A stretch of DNA of 60,354 bases from Chara braunii (GCA_003427395.1 BFEA01000056.1:2450812-2511165); one strand, 5' to 3'. Counted from the stretch's first letter, positions 1 to 12,208 are shown. A program made the numbers and translations. The notes: generated by a model not told the origin, from the letters alone.

Positions 1-89
<89 letters not shown>
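1..89. repeat. (CT)n microsatellite
   Basis: An uninterrupted CT dinucleotide run begins at the first base, so the true repeat probably extends beyond the window edge. Confidence 0.98.
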
Positions 90-92
<3 letters not shown>

Positions 93-777
93 CTAACTCC
101 AAATATTGTCAAGCATATGCGTCCAGCCTGTGTAAATGGAGTTCAAAGGAGAGGGAGTTCAAAAAAAACAAAACAAAAAAAAGGAGGAGATGAGGTGAAG
201 GTGGTCCTTGCAATAGCAGCTGTCCAAAGGGCTAAAAGCTAAGTAGAAAGGACCTATGGCACAAAATTTCGCAGAATAATGACCAGGCACAACCGATATT
301 CTGAAGAATAAGAAAAGAATTGTGTCCAGAAATTTACGCCTATCTTACAGAAATTTACAAGCAGCTTAAAAAGAAGACATTGGAAACTGAAGTTACAAAT
401 TACAACCCCTCTGCAGAACCCCTACCCCTAAAATCTAAAGCACGCACGTAAAGTCTCATTTACGAGTGCAAAGGCAGAGGGGAAATAAAGAAAAACACTT
501 CCACAACACTTTACACTAGGCCCTCTTCTAGTGCATAAATACAAGTGAGGACTGCCTACTCAGGTTCTAGTGCAGCAGAAACATATGCAGGCCACTCCAA
601 CAAGCCCTAATCAAACTACTGCACGTCTGATGCTATCTGCTCTCTCCTCTGTCAGCAAGAGAGAATGATGAGCGCACAATGTCACCATTTCACCGTTCCT
701 TCTCCAGATCGCCCCCCACCCGACCGCTGAGCAGACACATCCGCCCCCACCACATAAGCAGGAAATCGTAGCCGTAA
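90..777. other. Unassigned DNA, no gene seen
   Basis: A-rich spacer with short homopurine runs. I see no convincing reading frame, RNA gene or element end here. Confidence 0.6.
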
Positions 778-1321
778 GACCTGCACATCCGTCACACCCA
801 TTTCGTCTCCCGACTGATCGATGAATCAGTATAACATTCGCAGGACAGGGCACCCGTAAAACATCCACCTTGTTAACCTTCATCACACCCATTCCACCTA
901 TGAAGGGCTGGATGAACCAGCATTCACTGAGAAGGAAGCCATCCCACCTCCAGATCAATGACCGGTTGCCAGAGAGTTTGGCGTGGCCGATCACTTGACG
1001 ATGTTCCATCCATACGACCTGCACATCTGTCAATGACCGGTTGCCAGAGAGTTTGGTGTGGCCGATCACTTGACGATGTTCCATCCGTACGACCTGCACA
1101 TCCGTCACACACCCATTTCGTCTCCCAACTGATCGATGAATCAGTATAACATTCGCAGGACAGCGCACCCATAAAGCATCCACCTTCTTAACATTCATCA
1201 CACCCATTCCACCTCTGAAGGGCTGGATGAACCAGCATTGACTGAGAAGGAAGCCATCCCACCTCCAGATCAATGACCAGTTGCACGAGAATTTGGCAAG
1301 GCCGATCACTTGACAATGTTC
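778..1321. repeat. Nested tandem duplication
   Basis: A segment starting GACCTGCACATCCGTCACA at 778 recurs at 1091, giving two diverged copies of roughly 230-310 bp. Within it, a 75-bp unit starting TCAATGACCGGTTGCC is repeated in tandem (955-1029 and 1030-1104). Open frames across it simply follow the repeats and show no known domain. Confidence 0.85.
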
Positions 1322-3095
1322 CACACGTCATCGCATTCGTCAACAGCTGGTAACCAAAGAACGCTGCGACTTCGCACCCTCAACTGCATTCCGTCCTCAC
1401 ACGAAATAATATCACCTTGCACACATGTGTCAGGCAGCATTCTCGCTGCCAACCAACCTTTGTCAATGAAAGCGAATGAAGATCGCACAATCACATTTTC
1501 ACGATCCCTTCTCTTCCGACCGCTGAATCGTTTGCAGACCATAGATCCCACACTACCAGCAGGAAGGCACACCCTGTCAGTTGACCCGCTGCATCGTCCT
1601 TCTCCACAGCACCATTTCATCATTGCTTCTCTCTTGACCGTGGATCATCTGCAGACCATACACCACACTACCAGCTGGAAGGCATCGCCGTAAAACAACC
1701 GCCTTCACATCACATCCATCACACCGCAGGCGAACATCCCAGCCGCTGTTTCAACTGGCCTCGTCCTGTTATGCTCCCACTCCACTAAAGCATCCCAGCC
1801 GCACCGAGCTTCAGTTAAAAAACTGATCTAAATCCTGCAACCGTAATGCCGCGCTCCAGAGGGCACCCGGCTCCAAACGCTGCCAAGACGAACTACTGCC
1901 AAAAATTCCAAACTTGCCATGGTATTGCCATGGTAAATAATAACTCTGCATCTCAGAACTGCGAGAGCTCTGGGCATCATCTGTACACAAACGATCATTG
2001 TAAACTTGTTTCCATAGGAAGGAAACAACATAGAAGAAACAAGTCCGGCGGTGTCGCACTTGCAGTTTTGAAAGGGCAAAAAAAACAAAAATGTTTGCGG
2101 CGCAACAAAATCGGGTGTGGAGTTTGAAAAGGGCGATGTCGGTAAAAAATGGATGTGGTCTGCGTGTGATTTCGTTGCCCTTGTCGAGCTCAGCGAGCGA
2201 GTTTGTCACAGTTTTTTCAAGGTCGACACGCAGGTGAATATGATTTTGTCGCCGTTTCCAACTCGGTGCGCGAGTTTGTTGCCCGCATGTGATTTTGCTG
2301 CCCTTTTCAAACTCGTTTGTGCCACAACCAAACCTATCCCAAAATAGAATTTCATGGACATTGCCTGCGGTTGCTCTGCCATGTCCTCTGTCAGGACGCA
2401 GCGACGCTTTTCGTGCAATAAAAAAATGGCCTTTTCTATATTGCTTTCGTGAGAGGAGACAAAATAGACTTCCATATCGTTCATTCACATCACCGTTTCA
2501 ATAGTTTTCCCGGCGAGGTGAGTTCCCTTTCACCACCAACATGCGAAGAAAGCCACAGCCTCACAGAACGCTCCCCAAACACAGAGTGCGTTATGCAAAA
2601 TACTCACCTCTTCCGGACCAACTGCAACTATTGAAGTCCCGCGAAACAGTTTCCATCCTAGAAGTGGCAGCTTCTCTTGTGTTGTGCCTTCCAAAACACA
2701 ATAATAGAGTCGTTAACGGAGTAATAGTTGTCGTCCGGAAATCCCCCATGAGAAAGCTCTATCTTGACCACAAATCCACCTTTGCAGGTCATCTGCAGCT
2801 CAAAGGGATTTATATCTTCATCTTGTCATTCAATAAAACATGTTAGATCTCCTCGGACGTTGCCCTCAAAAGGCACACACATCTCTGGAGGCTGATTACG
2901 TCGTCATCAACAACCAGACACCACGAGCAGGTTCGGTGCTTTTATTCCCCATCGATAGTCAACCGCCGAATAACAAACGCTGTCTTAATAATCAACCGAC
3001 AAATTACAACCGCCGTCTCCCGTCCATGGAGGCCAGTAAACTCATCTTCAACACAAAGTTAAGTCACCACATTCTGTCTCTTTATTCAACAGCCT
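1322..3095. other. Unassigned DNA
   Basis: No recognisable gene. The minus strand is open for 225 codons at 1811-2488, but the protein resembles nothing I know. Part of that openness comes from degenerate repeats of a GTTTGAAAAGGGC / GTTGCCCTTTTCAAACTCG type motif around 2060-2330, in both orientations. Confidence 0.5.
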
Positions 3096-3650
3096 AACTT
3101 CTTGTGCTTATTGCTCTTCATCACTTTTCCACATATTTGCACAGATACCCTAAACTAAAGACATTTGCCGCCACATCCAATTGCCCGCACATCTGCCTCC
3201 AAATGCAATTGCCCACACATCTGCCTCCAAATGCAATTGCCCGCACTAGGATGCTCCCCCTATCGATTAGAAGACATCTGCCTCCACATCCGATTGCCCG
3301 CACTTGGATGCACTCCCTGTACTTCTTGTGCTTATTGCTCTTCATCACTCTTCCACATATTTGCACAGATACCCTAAACTAGAAGACATTTGCCGCCGCA
3401 TCCAATTGCCCGCACATCTGCCTCCACACGCAATTGCCCGCACTTGGATTCACTCCCTGTCTATTAGAAGACATCCGCCGCCACATCCGACTGCCTGCAC
3501 TAGGATGCTCCCCTTATCAATTAGAATACATCTGCCTCCACATCCAGTTGCCCGCACTTGGATGCACTCCCTGTCTATTAGAAGACATCTGCCGCCACAT
3601 CCAATTGCCTGCACTTGGCTGCGCTCCCTGTCTTCTTGCACCAATTAAAT
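3096..3650. repeat. 57-bp minisatellite with higher-order unit
   Basis: Copies of a roughly 57-bp unit containing GCCCGCACTTGGATGCACTC and TTAGAAGACATCTGC. The CACTTGG/CACTAGG anchor falls at 3244, 3301, 3441, 3498, 3555 and 3612, mostly 57 bp apart. A longer block beginning with the TTGCTCTTCATCAC motif (about 3110 and 3333) recurs about 223 bp apart, so roughly four monomers form a higher-order unit. Confidence 0.9.
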
Positions 3651-5569
3651 GCATCAATTCAACATCCTCTACCTACCAGACACCTCGTGACTACCGCTCG
3701 AAAGTAGCACGACCGACCGATGCAAAGGTGTCTCTACAATGAAGCCTCCCAAAGAAAGTAGCCACTTCCTTCCTGAAATGTCGGCCTTGTTAAAGCCAGG
3801 CAATTCAAAGACGTCCCAAGTAAACACGGACGTATGAACACCCTAGCATACAAAAATTTACACAATCTCCTTGTTGCCGTCACTCAGATGCAGGCACTAA
3901 TTCTCTTAAACCGCCCCAGTCCGCACTACAATACTGGTGGTGCCAGCCAAAAAAAGAAAAAAAAGTGTGGCGCTGGCGGTTTGGCAAAGCTTAGCGCGCA
4001 GTCCAGCGCCCCCAGGCCCCGGTGTACTGGTGGGTTTAAGCATGCATGCCACTCCGCTCCAACTGGCGCACAGATCACAGTTCACATGCCGATTGCTGAG
4101 CCACAATTCAGAAGCCACTTGTTGACTTGTCCCGAAAACGAGAAGCACGTGATCGCACAGCAACCCACAATCCCTACCTGATGTCACGTCACATTCACCA
4201 CAACAGGTAAAACATGCTACCAAAAAGTCTTCATCATCGAAAACACCGCAGAAGCGCTGCAATCCTCTCGAGATTCCCATTCATGTTGAATGCTTCACAC
4301 CTCACACAGAACTCTTTCCGATCCCACCTCGACCTCTTCACATCGACCTCTCTTAACAGTCCCCTAAGCAAAGGAGGACCAAAAGGCATCGCTCAAAAAT
4401 CCACCTCAAAAGTTCATCAGAGCCTTTCGACATTATCCCTTCTCCGCGTAGAGAACCGCTGGATATACTCCGCCGACAACAACAGCACGAACAGACGTTA
4501 GGAACACCAGTGAGACCCCTGAGGTACCACTGGGACCCCTGACGAGACCACTGAGAACACCACTGAGAACCCTGGAAAGAATGACAACCGCTGAAAAGGC
4601 CACTAGAAAGACCGCTGAAAAGGCCACTAGAAAGACCGCTGAAAACGCTGCCGAAAATGCTGCACAAAACGAGGGCGGCGGCTGAGACCACTCCTGCGAA
4701 AAAGGTGGAAAACACTGCACAGAGAAGTGCTGCAAGCACTAGCAGCACTTGCAAAAATGCTACTTTCGGTACATGGCACATTAAGCAAAAGCTCGTAAAC
4801 AAATACGACCCTACAAAGAGTGCTGAATTCTACACAACTCCACTAACATCGCAGCAGAGAACGTCACATTAATTATGCTCACCGTTATCCCAAGAGCAGC
4901 ATCGAAGAGGAGAAGAGAGTGTTGCGATTGGCAAAGAACGCTCTCAGCTTTCCAGTGTGGAAACCATCGAGAGCAAGGCTGAGGTGAAGGACTGCAACAC
5001 ACTTATTCTGAAATTTTGGTGGACAGGATGTGCATGCCTGTATTGAAAACAAAACAGCATCTGCACATTTCACAGGCGGTCGCAAATCCCTCTAGACTTG
5101 AGCAATGCTGCGTACAGTGGAAGTGGACTAATATCAGCGATGCATACAGCGTACTGACATGATGTACATGCTCATGACACTGCACCAATAGCTGCTGACA
5201 TAGAGGAGAGCATGTATTCATAGAGTGTCGAATTAACTAATGTATATAAGTTAATAAATATTAGTGCATATGTATTTACAAATTACAAGGATATTATAAT
5301 CAAGCAGCTTGCTCGCATCGTAGGAAGAAAGCGCTAGCGATCATGAGCCTGGGGGAAATCTACCAAAATACGGCCACGTACTACGAGTTGAAGTATTTAC
5401 ATCTGGCTCTATCTTCAACAGGAGGATCGCCACTATTCATAATAATCGACAGCACAGTCACAACCGCTGAAGAGATGAGAACATCTTTCCTCTGAACGCA
5501 CCCAAGTCGCATCGCGCCCGAAGATGTGCTCAGGGAACAAGCGGCGTTGCAGTCTCAGCAAATTGAATT
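3651..5569. other. Unassigned DNA with short coding-like repeats
   Basis: No recognisable gene. At 4590-4663 a perfect 24-bp unit is repeated twice with a degenerate third copy. In the plus frame it reads as lysine/alanine/threonine-rich octapeptides (TAEKATRK), but the frame closes after 34 codons. The last few hundred bases precede the stop codon of the minus-strand PHD gene and would hold its 3' UTR. I found no clear AATAAA on the minus strand. Confidence 0.5.
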
Positions 5570-7592
5570 TCACAAGCTACTTGTACAGCTACCGCCTCCA
5601 TCCTGGATACATGTATCGTCTACCTTGGAGATTTCGGATAGAGGACTCTTGCCACCGATAGGGGTTTGGGTCTGCCCTTGGCAGGCACGGCAGACGAAAC
5701 AATCCGGCGGCGGAGAGGCATCAGAGATTCCAACACATCGAGTGTGCTGCCATACTTCACACGAGTCGCAAGCGACCATCCTCTCCCCGTCATCGTCGAC
5801 CGTGCCGCACTTGCAGTCGACGACCCATTCATCGATTCCTCCTTCATACCGTCCCAAACTGTAGTAATCGATGCCATAGCCAAGTATGAGCACCTCACCC
5901 TCCTCCTCACTTCCTATCACACCTGTCGCTGTCAGGAGCGTATCGTCCGACCATGTCGCCAAGGCAGGAATATCTGTCACTTCAAATCCTTTCATCATCA
6001 TGTAAACCTCGCTGAACGCTTTCCCGGCCTTCCTTTTCAGATCCGCAATCGTCGCATCCACAGGAAGGACAACTAGCTCAGGTGGAGGGAAATCTCTGCC
6101 CATACCTTCCTCCATATGCCGCCGCAAGTAAACCTCCCTCCTTTCCTGGTGCCTGAGAGGCTCATCATCGAAGCTGACACTGCACATCACTCTGATAACA
6201 TCTAGTTCCGGTTCAACCTCCACCTTCGCATCGCCGACAGTATCAATTCCTTCAATTTCGCAGAAGTCCTTTACGAACAGCTTCGTATCCAAAATGGTTA
6301 CCACAGCTTTCCTGATATCCTTCCAAAGTAGCGACTCAAAAAGTCGACCATCCTTACAGAAGACACCTAGCATGCCCGATTCCTTCCCTCTGCCCAATAC
6401 TTTCCTGTAAACGATGGACAGATCCCGCGCAACATCCTTATAAGAGATGACCCGCCGTCGTGCTGCCGGGTAAGGGAAAGGACCTGCAGAGCACCTAGTC
6501 TCCGCAGCCGGATTTTTATGCAGGTTGGGAGGATCCCGAGCCATGCAGCCTGGGGCGGTACTGAAAGTGCCGCCCTCACCCATGCCAGAACCATCTGATG
6601 GGCTCAAGACATCAGACTCTTCTGCTACAGTGTCCACTTCCAGACCACTTTGCTCTTCGACATCCTCCAGCAAGTACTCGTACATTCTTGTCCGAGAATT
6701 GAACCTTCTCTTTACGACTTTATCGCCGACAAAAAGGTCTGCCATCCCCTTCAATACAAAGTCCAGGAGTCCTGTGTCACCCACATGTGACCTAGCAAAC
6801 TCCCGAAGAGCGGGCCGGGAGATCCAGGACTGACCATCTCGTCGGCGTAACACAGCAACCAGTACTTGCGATGCCTGTTCTAGTCGGCTCTGTGTCCAGC
6901 GACAGGGACCCGCAGCAGCCACCTTCGGACTTTTCACGACGCCATTCACTGGTGCCTTGCGGCCTTCCTCCGTCTTTCTCTTTTTGCAATCCTGCCTCTC
7001 CAAGGCCCCTTCCATCTTCCTCTGTTTGCAGTCCTGTTCAAGTCGGCTCTGCTTCCAGTCACAAGGACCTGCAGCAGCGACCGTAACCTTTGGACTTTTC
7101 ACGACGCCATCCACGGGCGCATTGCGGTCCACCTCCATCTTTCTCTTTATGCAATCCAGACTCTCCCAGCCCCCCTTCCCTTCGTCTTTCTCTTTCGTCG
7201 TTGAGGCCAATGCAGTTGGGCTTTCTGAGGCCAATGCAATTGGGCATTCGTCTCCTGTATTGCGCTGGCCCTTTTTCGCTCGTCTCAGCTCAATGAGAAG
7301 GCACCGCATGAGGTCTCCAAGCGTACACAGTCTTTCAGACGAAAGGCAAGAGTAAGCATTGATGATGGAATTCAGATCCTCGTCCGCACCATTGAGCTCT
7401 TTTATCACAACATCGAGGGGCAAGCTCCAGACCCTCCTTGTCGCATCTAGATACTCACCCTCGGTCGTGTTGAAACTTCCTCTCCCGAACTTGTAACCCC
7501 ATTTCCCATACCAAGGCTGCCCATATGCAACAGCATGCAAAAGGCAGAAGTCCAGCCCCGCCTTCTTAGACACGTCCTGTACGCTCACCCTT
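5570..7592 (-). CDS. MS1/MMD1-type PHD-finger protein, 3' exon
   Basis: Terminal coding exon, about 674 codons, intact to a TAG stop. Residues below are numbered from the start of the open frame at 7642. The start of the exon (VSVQDVSKK, WYGKWGYKFGRGSF) matches the conserved central block of the plant MS1/MMD1/PTC1 family. Residues about 260-328 hold the family's WISRPALREFARSHVGDTG block. Residues about 400-600 hold the pre-PHD domain ending YEGGIDEW. A C4HC3 PHD finger lies at 5678-5827 (CKC, CDSC, HTRC, CFVC; the stretch DDDGERMVACDSCEVWQHTR is almost invariant in the family). PHD fingers bind histone H3 tails, and characterised relatives are nuclear regulators of pollen/tapetum or meiocyte development. 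The lysine-rich linker (6872-7150) contains an internal duplication. The exon start was chosen at AG|A (7592) because it rejoins the upstream exon in phase with family-like spacing. Identity is strong; function in this organism is inferred. Confidence 0.9.
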
Positions 7593-8098
7593 CTGCACAT
7601 TGCGACCAGAGTAAAGAACTTAGAAAAAAAAAAAACAGACAATCCCTATGAGAGCGGGGTAATCTACTTTCCCCGGTTATGCATTTAAGTGTCCTCTATA
7701 AGAATGTCTATGGCAGAAGCAACTTACTTCTTCTGCGTTATCGAAAGTTCAGCTTGATTATCTCACTGTAGTGTAAACCAGGTATAGACCAGCATACGCC
7801 TCGTTCTAGCCCGAACTACAGACTAGCACACAACATAACGCATTTGAAATTCTTTCTCTAAATAGTAAATATTTGGCAGTCAGTAATCCAATTTGATATA
7901 AATCAATGCAATGATTTTTTTAAAAATCATTATTAAGAACTTAAAAAAGGTACATATATATAAAATAGTAAAAAATACTACTATTTATAAATAATGATAT
8001 TGTATTTTACTATTTTGTTATATTGACTATTTACTATAATTTACCACATTCATGATGAACAATAGTAACATTATCATTCATCAAATAATTTACTTTCC

Positions 8099-8700
8099 CT
8101 CTGACATGGCATCCTTGCTCCCACCCGCCATAGTCCTCCCTCCCACCAGATCGGCCCCCTCCTCCGCCATATCTTTTCTCCTCTGACGTGGCATCCTCGC
8201 TCCCACCCGCCATAGTCCTCCCTCCCACCAGATCGCCGCCCTCCTCCTCCATATCTTTTCTCCTCACACATCCCTTCCTCAACATAAAAAAGGGGAAACG
8301 CTTCACCTAATTCCCAACCGTTGTCTTCCTCCCTCACCATCCGCCATATCTTTGCTCCTCCCTCCTTCAATGTGGCACCCCTCCCTCCTCCCTTCTCCTA
8401 TAGTCCTACCTTCTCCCTCCCGGCAGTCCTGCCTCCTCCCTCCTGCCATAGTCCTCCCTCCTCCCTCCCGCCATAGTCCTACCTCAATCCTCCCGTCATA
8501 GTCCTCCCTCTTCCCTCCCGCCAGACCGCCTCCCTCCTCCCCCCCCATGATAGTCCTCCCTCCTCCCTCCCTCCAAAGTCCTCCCTCCTCCCGCTGGCTA
8601 CAGTCCTCCCTCCTCCCGCTCGCTATAATCCTCCCTCCCTTCAGATCAGCTCCCTCCTCCCTCCGCCTCCTCAACCATATCTCCTCTGCTCTGCACCCCC
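8099..8700. repeat. Pyrimidine-rich block with 82-bp tandem repeat
   Basis: Two tandem copies of a unit starting CTCTGACATGGCATCC (8099 and 8181) are followed by about 430 bp of CCTCCCTCCTCCC-type sequence with recurring CCATAGTCCTCCC. The plus strand is almost purine-free for long stretches, so it could form triplex or other non-B DNA. Confidence 0.85.
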
Positions 8701-8879
8701 ACCCCCGCCCAACGCACAGAAACTGACATGCATGAAAAAAGGAAAGTAAGGGCGGATTTGGGTGGTACACTGGTACTCCGAAAGCACAGTAAAGCCCGAC
8801 AGTCAATAAAGCGCGGCTGTCTGTTTTCTTGTTCTTTGTCTTTCCCCCAAATTTTTCTTAGTACTTTCTGTCTGCTAAA

Positions 8880-9640
8880 GTGCGCACCATCAAGAAGAGC
8901 TAAACAGTAGATGGTCCTTTGTTTGGAGTGCCTACAGCAGTCTTCGGAAGGCCGCTCGGTTTGGGATGTCTGTGTGGCCTCTGCGTGATGATGGATGTTC
9001 GTCTGGGTGACTCCCTGGCTCAGAGGGTGGTAGGAACCAACAGTCTGCGCTCCGTCGCTGCCCTGCTGCCCGTCCTGCTTGTGGTGCATGTAGTTCTTTG
9101 CAAGGCTGTTCTGTTCACTGTGTGGTGTTAGTGATGCCGTGTGCTTTGCTGCGTTGCTACCTTGCTGACTTGCTACCCGTCCGCGTGCCGTGCCTTCCAT
9201 GTTCTTTGCTTCTGTACCGCGTAATGTGGCTGCTGTGTTGGTGCTGCCTTGTGCTTCACCACGCTGTTGCCCTACTGCTCATCCACTTGCCTATCCGCGT
9301 GCCGTGTCTTCCGTGTTCCTTGCTTGTTTGCCGTGTAGCCCGGCTTCTGTGTTGGTGCTGGCTTGTGCTTCACCATGCTATTGCCCTGCTGCTCGTCTGC
9401 TTTCCGTGTTGTTTCTTGCAGTCATTTTAAGTTGTGCAGTCGGATTGCTCCACCATCGCTGCCTGGTGCTTTGCTGAGTTGCTGCCTTGCTGCTGTGTTC
9501 TACTTGTGGACAGTCTACCTTCAACATTGGTCAAACGGCTCATGACCCAATACGGCGTACGGAGATTCTGCAGATTGTTGAGGGTTCAGCCTCCTGATGC
9601 GTCGGTGTAACTCCGACCGAACAATCTGTCTTTCTTTCTG
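8880..9640. repeat. Diverged direct repeat, copy 1 (intronic)
   Basis: Shares with 10668-11420 the ordered motifs TTTGGAGTGCCTACA, GACTCCCTGGCTCAG, GGGACAGTCTNCCTTCA and CAGCCTCCTGATG, in the same order and at similar spacing. It ends near a T-run (9643-9660). Unclassified repeat family. Confidence 0.75.
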
Positions 9641-10525
9641 TCTTTTTTTTTTTTTTTTTTATAGCGAAACACACAAGCCCCTTCTATTGTGGGGGGTGTC
9701 AGTCGGTTGCTCAGTACCGGCAAGCAAGAGTGTAAGAAACAGTGAGAGAAGGAAGGCAAAGAAGACGCAGCCCTACCCTTGCACAACTAGTCACCTAATC
9801 ACAGAGAGGACAAAGACCACAAAAACCAGAAAGCACCACAATGCAAAGCCCACAAAAACCAAAAAGCACCAAACATCACTAGTACCAGTCTCCTTCTTCC
9901 TACATATGCCCTCCTGACTTCAAAAAAGATCCTTCCTAATATTACTCCCAGTCCTTCCCCTGTTCTTTCCCCTGTCACCCTCTGATACATCCCCTCGGAT
10001 TTAGTTCCATCGGGAAGTACGCCCTTCCCAAGCTCACAATACCCTACTTATCCTGCCTTGCATTCAGTAGTAGTTGTAATTGAAACAGTCTTTCATCATC
10101 AACAATATTTTGTTTTTTCTCTTGTAAAAGGAAATATTTTTTTCGCTCTTGCTTTTTTTGGGACAAAAAAGTATCCTGTCTGCCCTCCCACCTCCCCCGT
10201 GCCCTCCAGCCTGTGTCCTTGTGGTCTGGATGCATATGCCTTGTTGGTTGTCTTGTGCTGTGTGTTTTTCAGGTTCACTGCTTGATGTTCGATGTCTGCC
10301 GACCCGCCACTCCCATGCCTTCTAGCCTATGTGTCTTGCCTTTGTTTGTCGCCGTCTGCCTTGTTCCTTTAGCCCAAGTCTTTTCATTGAGTCTATGGCC
10401 TATAGAAAACGTTTACAAGGGAACCGATGAGAAAGAATCATGTATTTTTATTGTGTCCTGGGGCAGCCTCCCTGATGAGTTGATGGCATGGAGTTCGAAC
10501 GTGGACAGAAGTTACATCCGCTGTG

Positions 10526-10528
<3 letters not shown>

Positions 10529-10590
<62 letters not shown>

Positions 10591-10607
10591 GCACACACAC
10601 ACACACA
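10529..10607. repeat. (CA)n microsatellite
   Basis: About 79 bp of AC dinucleotides with a GCACGC interruption near the 3' end. Confidence 0.98.
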
Positions 10608-10667
10608 ACGATTTCCATGTATGTTTGTTTCTCTTTTGTATGCGTTCTTCCATTTTTTTTGGTGTGC

Positions 10668-11420
10668 CGAGCAGCGCACCCTTAAGCAGTGCCAAACAGT
10701 CGGTCACTCCTCGTTTGGAGTGCCTACAACACTTTTAAGGGGGGGGCACTCAGTTCAGGATGTTTGTCTGCCCTACCGCTGACGATGGATAATTGGACTC
10801 CCTGGCTCAGTGGGTGGTTGGAACCCACAGTCTGCGGGGTTCACCCACTTTGCTCCATGTTGGATGTGTGGACTGCTTCGCCTGTGCTCTGCCAGTGCCT
10901 TGCTGACCATTCCGCTTGCTTGACAGGTCGTTCTTGGCAAGCTGCTCTTTTCGCTGTGTGGTGTTGCTGTGTTGTTGGTGTTGCCTTGCACCTTACTGCT
11001 CTGCTGCCTTGCCGCTCTTCCGCTGGCCGTTCCTTCCATTTCTTTTGCTTGCACACCTAGTTCCGTTGCCTTGCTGGTGTTTCGTTGTCTTCACCCCATG
11101 GTTGGTCGTCCGCTCGCCCTGTCCTCCCTTGCAGAGTGGTTGCCTTGGTGATGTTGCCTTGTGCTTCACTGCATGGTTGCCACGCTGCGTGTCCTGTGTG
11201 CTACATCATTCCTTGCAGTTGTTTTTAACATTGTGCCGCCATGTTGCCTCGTGCTCTGCAGGGTTGCTGTCTGCTGCTACTTTCTGCTTGGGGACAGTCT
11301 GCCTTCAGCCAGGGTCAAAAAGGGTTCATAACCCGAATCATCGATAAGGAGATCCCACAGATTATCCAGGGTACAGCCTCCTGATGAGTCAGTGCAACTC
11401 CAAAGAAACAATCTTGTTAT
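10668..11420. repeat. Diverged direct repeat, copy 2 (intronic)
   Basis: Second copy of the 8880-9640 repeat, same orientation. A related 3' end (TTGAACCTCCTGACAAGTTG) also appears at about 59930, so the family is dispersed and not just a local duplication. Confidence 0.75.
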
Positions 11421-11850
11421 CATCAGCTTCTGCTTTTTTTGGTCTTGCTTCGTTTTGGGACCAGAAATTTTTTTCTGGTTTGCCTGTTGGCGTGCTTGCA
11501 TGTCATCTGCACTCCTGACTCCCCCGCCAGCCGAATGCTTACCTCCTGATTTTGGTATCGCCTCGTGTGCCTTTTTTTTTTTTTGGTTAGCTTGTTTGAT
11601 CTGCTTGCGTGTTGCCTGCCCTCCCGCTTCCCCCATGCCCTCCATCCTACGCAGGACAATGGAAAGCTGGTCATGGTAAGCAACGGATGTGGTGTGGCAT
11701 CAGAAAGAGTTTGGATATATGACCAGGGCTTGGTGTACCACTGTGATATTTATTTGGGGTTCGTGGCAAGCACGCCATGGAATTCAATCTTTAACACACA
11801 CACAGACACACAGTGACATTGATTCTGAAAGGCTGGTCATCGGCACAAAC

Positions 11851-12208
11851 CTCACGCACAGCATGCTGCAGATTCGGTCGAAAAGATCCATCAACTGGGT
11901 GCCGCAGAGGTATTTTGATCCCCCCTCCCTGCCGTTGACTCTCAACAAGTGACCATACCCATTTGCATGGAGCAGGCCATGCAAAAGATGACATTGAGAG
12001 TCCAATGTGACATAGTCATTTCCAGAGCGTCCTAGCTCCTCCTCTTTGCACTTTTCGCACTTGGAAGTTGGAACGCCAGCAAAATTCCAGCCATGCCTGC
12101 ACCTTTTTCTGCCTCTCCCAATGCCAATGCCACCTGTACTTTCACTCGTTTGGTCCACTGGAATGATGAAGTGGTACCGCTTGGTTGTCACAGGATGCCC
12201 GCCCCAGC
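11851..12208 (-). CDS. MS1/MMD1-type PHD-finger protein, upstream exon
   Basis: A 358-nt exon of the same gene as 5570-7592. It encodes the N-terminal conserved block of the family. GWGGHP is followed by KRYHFIIP, then a short Cys-containing stretch (CEKCKEEEL), then LLHGLLHANGYGHLLRVNG, REGGSK and MDLFDRICSML. These match, in order, the segment that precedes the SVxDVSKK block in plant MS1/MMD1 proteins. The acceptor is inferred at CAG|GCTGGGG (12209/12208), entering in phase 1. The donor is AG|GTTTGT at 11851/11850, leaving in phase 2 and matching the downstream acceptor. No ATG starts the frame here, so at least one more 5' exon must exist. Most of the family's first ~150-200 residues are not visible and may lie in the 13291-14160 gap or beyond. 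Confidence 0.85.

Larger units (their letters stand above)
7593..11850 (-). other. 4258-bp intron of the PHD-finger gene
   Basis: The donor on the minus strand reads GTGAG|GTTTGT (exon ends at 11851). The acceptor reads GCAATGTGCAG|AAGG (exon resumes at 7592), with a long T-tract just upstream (about 7620-7632). Splicing gives codon AG|A (Arg) and joins DRICSMLCVR to RVSVQDVSKK, restoring the contiguous family motif. The intron is filled with repeats: an AT-rich stretch (7830-8100), pyrimidine-rich DNA (8099-8700), two diverged direct repeats and a (CA)n tract. No coding sequence is recognised in it. Confidence 0.75.

Noticed and set aside
1811-2488. 225-codon minus-strand open frame
   Set aside because: No recognisable domain, overlaps repeats and has competing frames of similar quality; kept only as a note.
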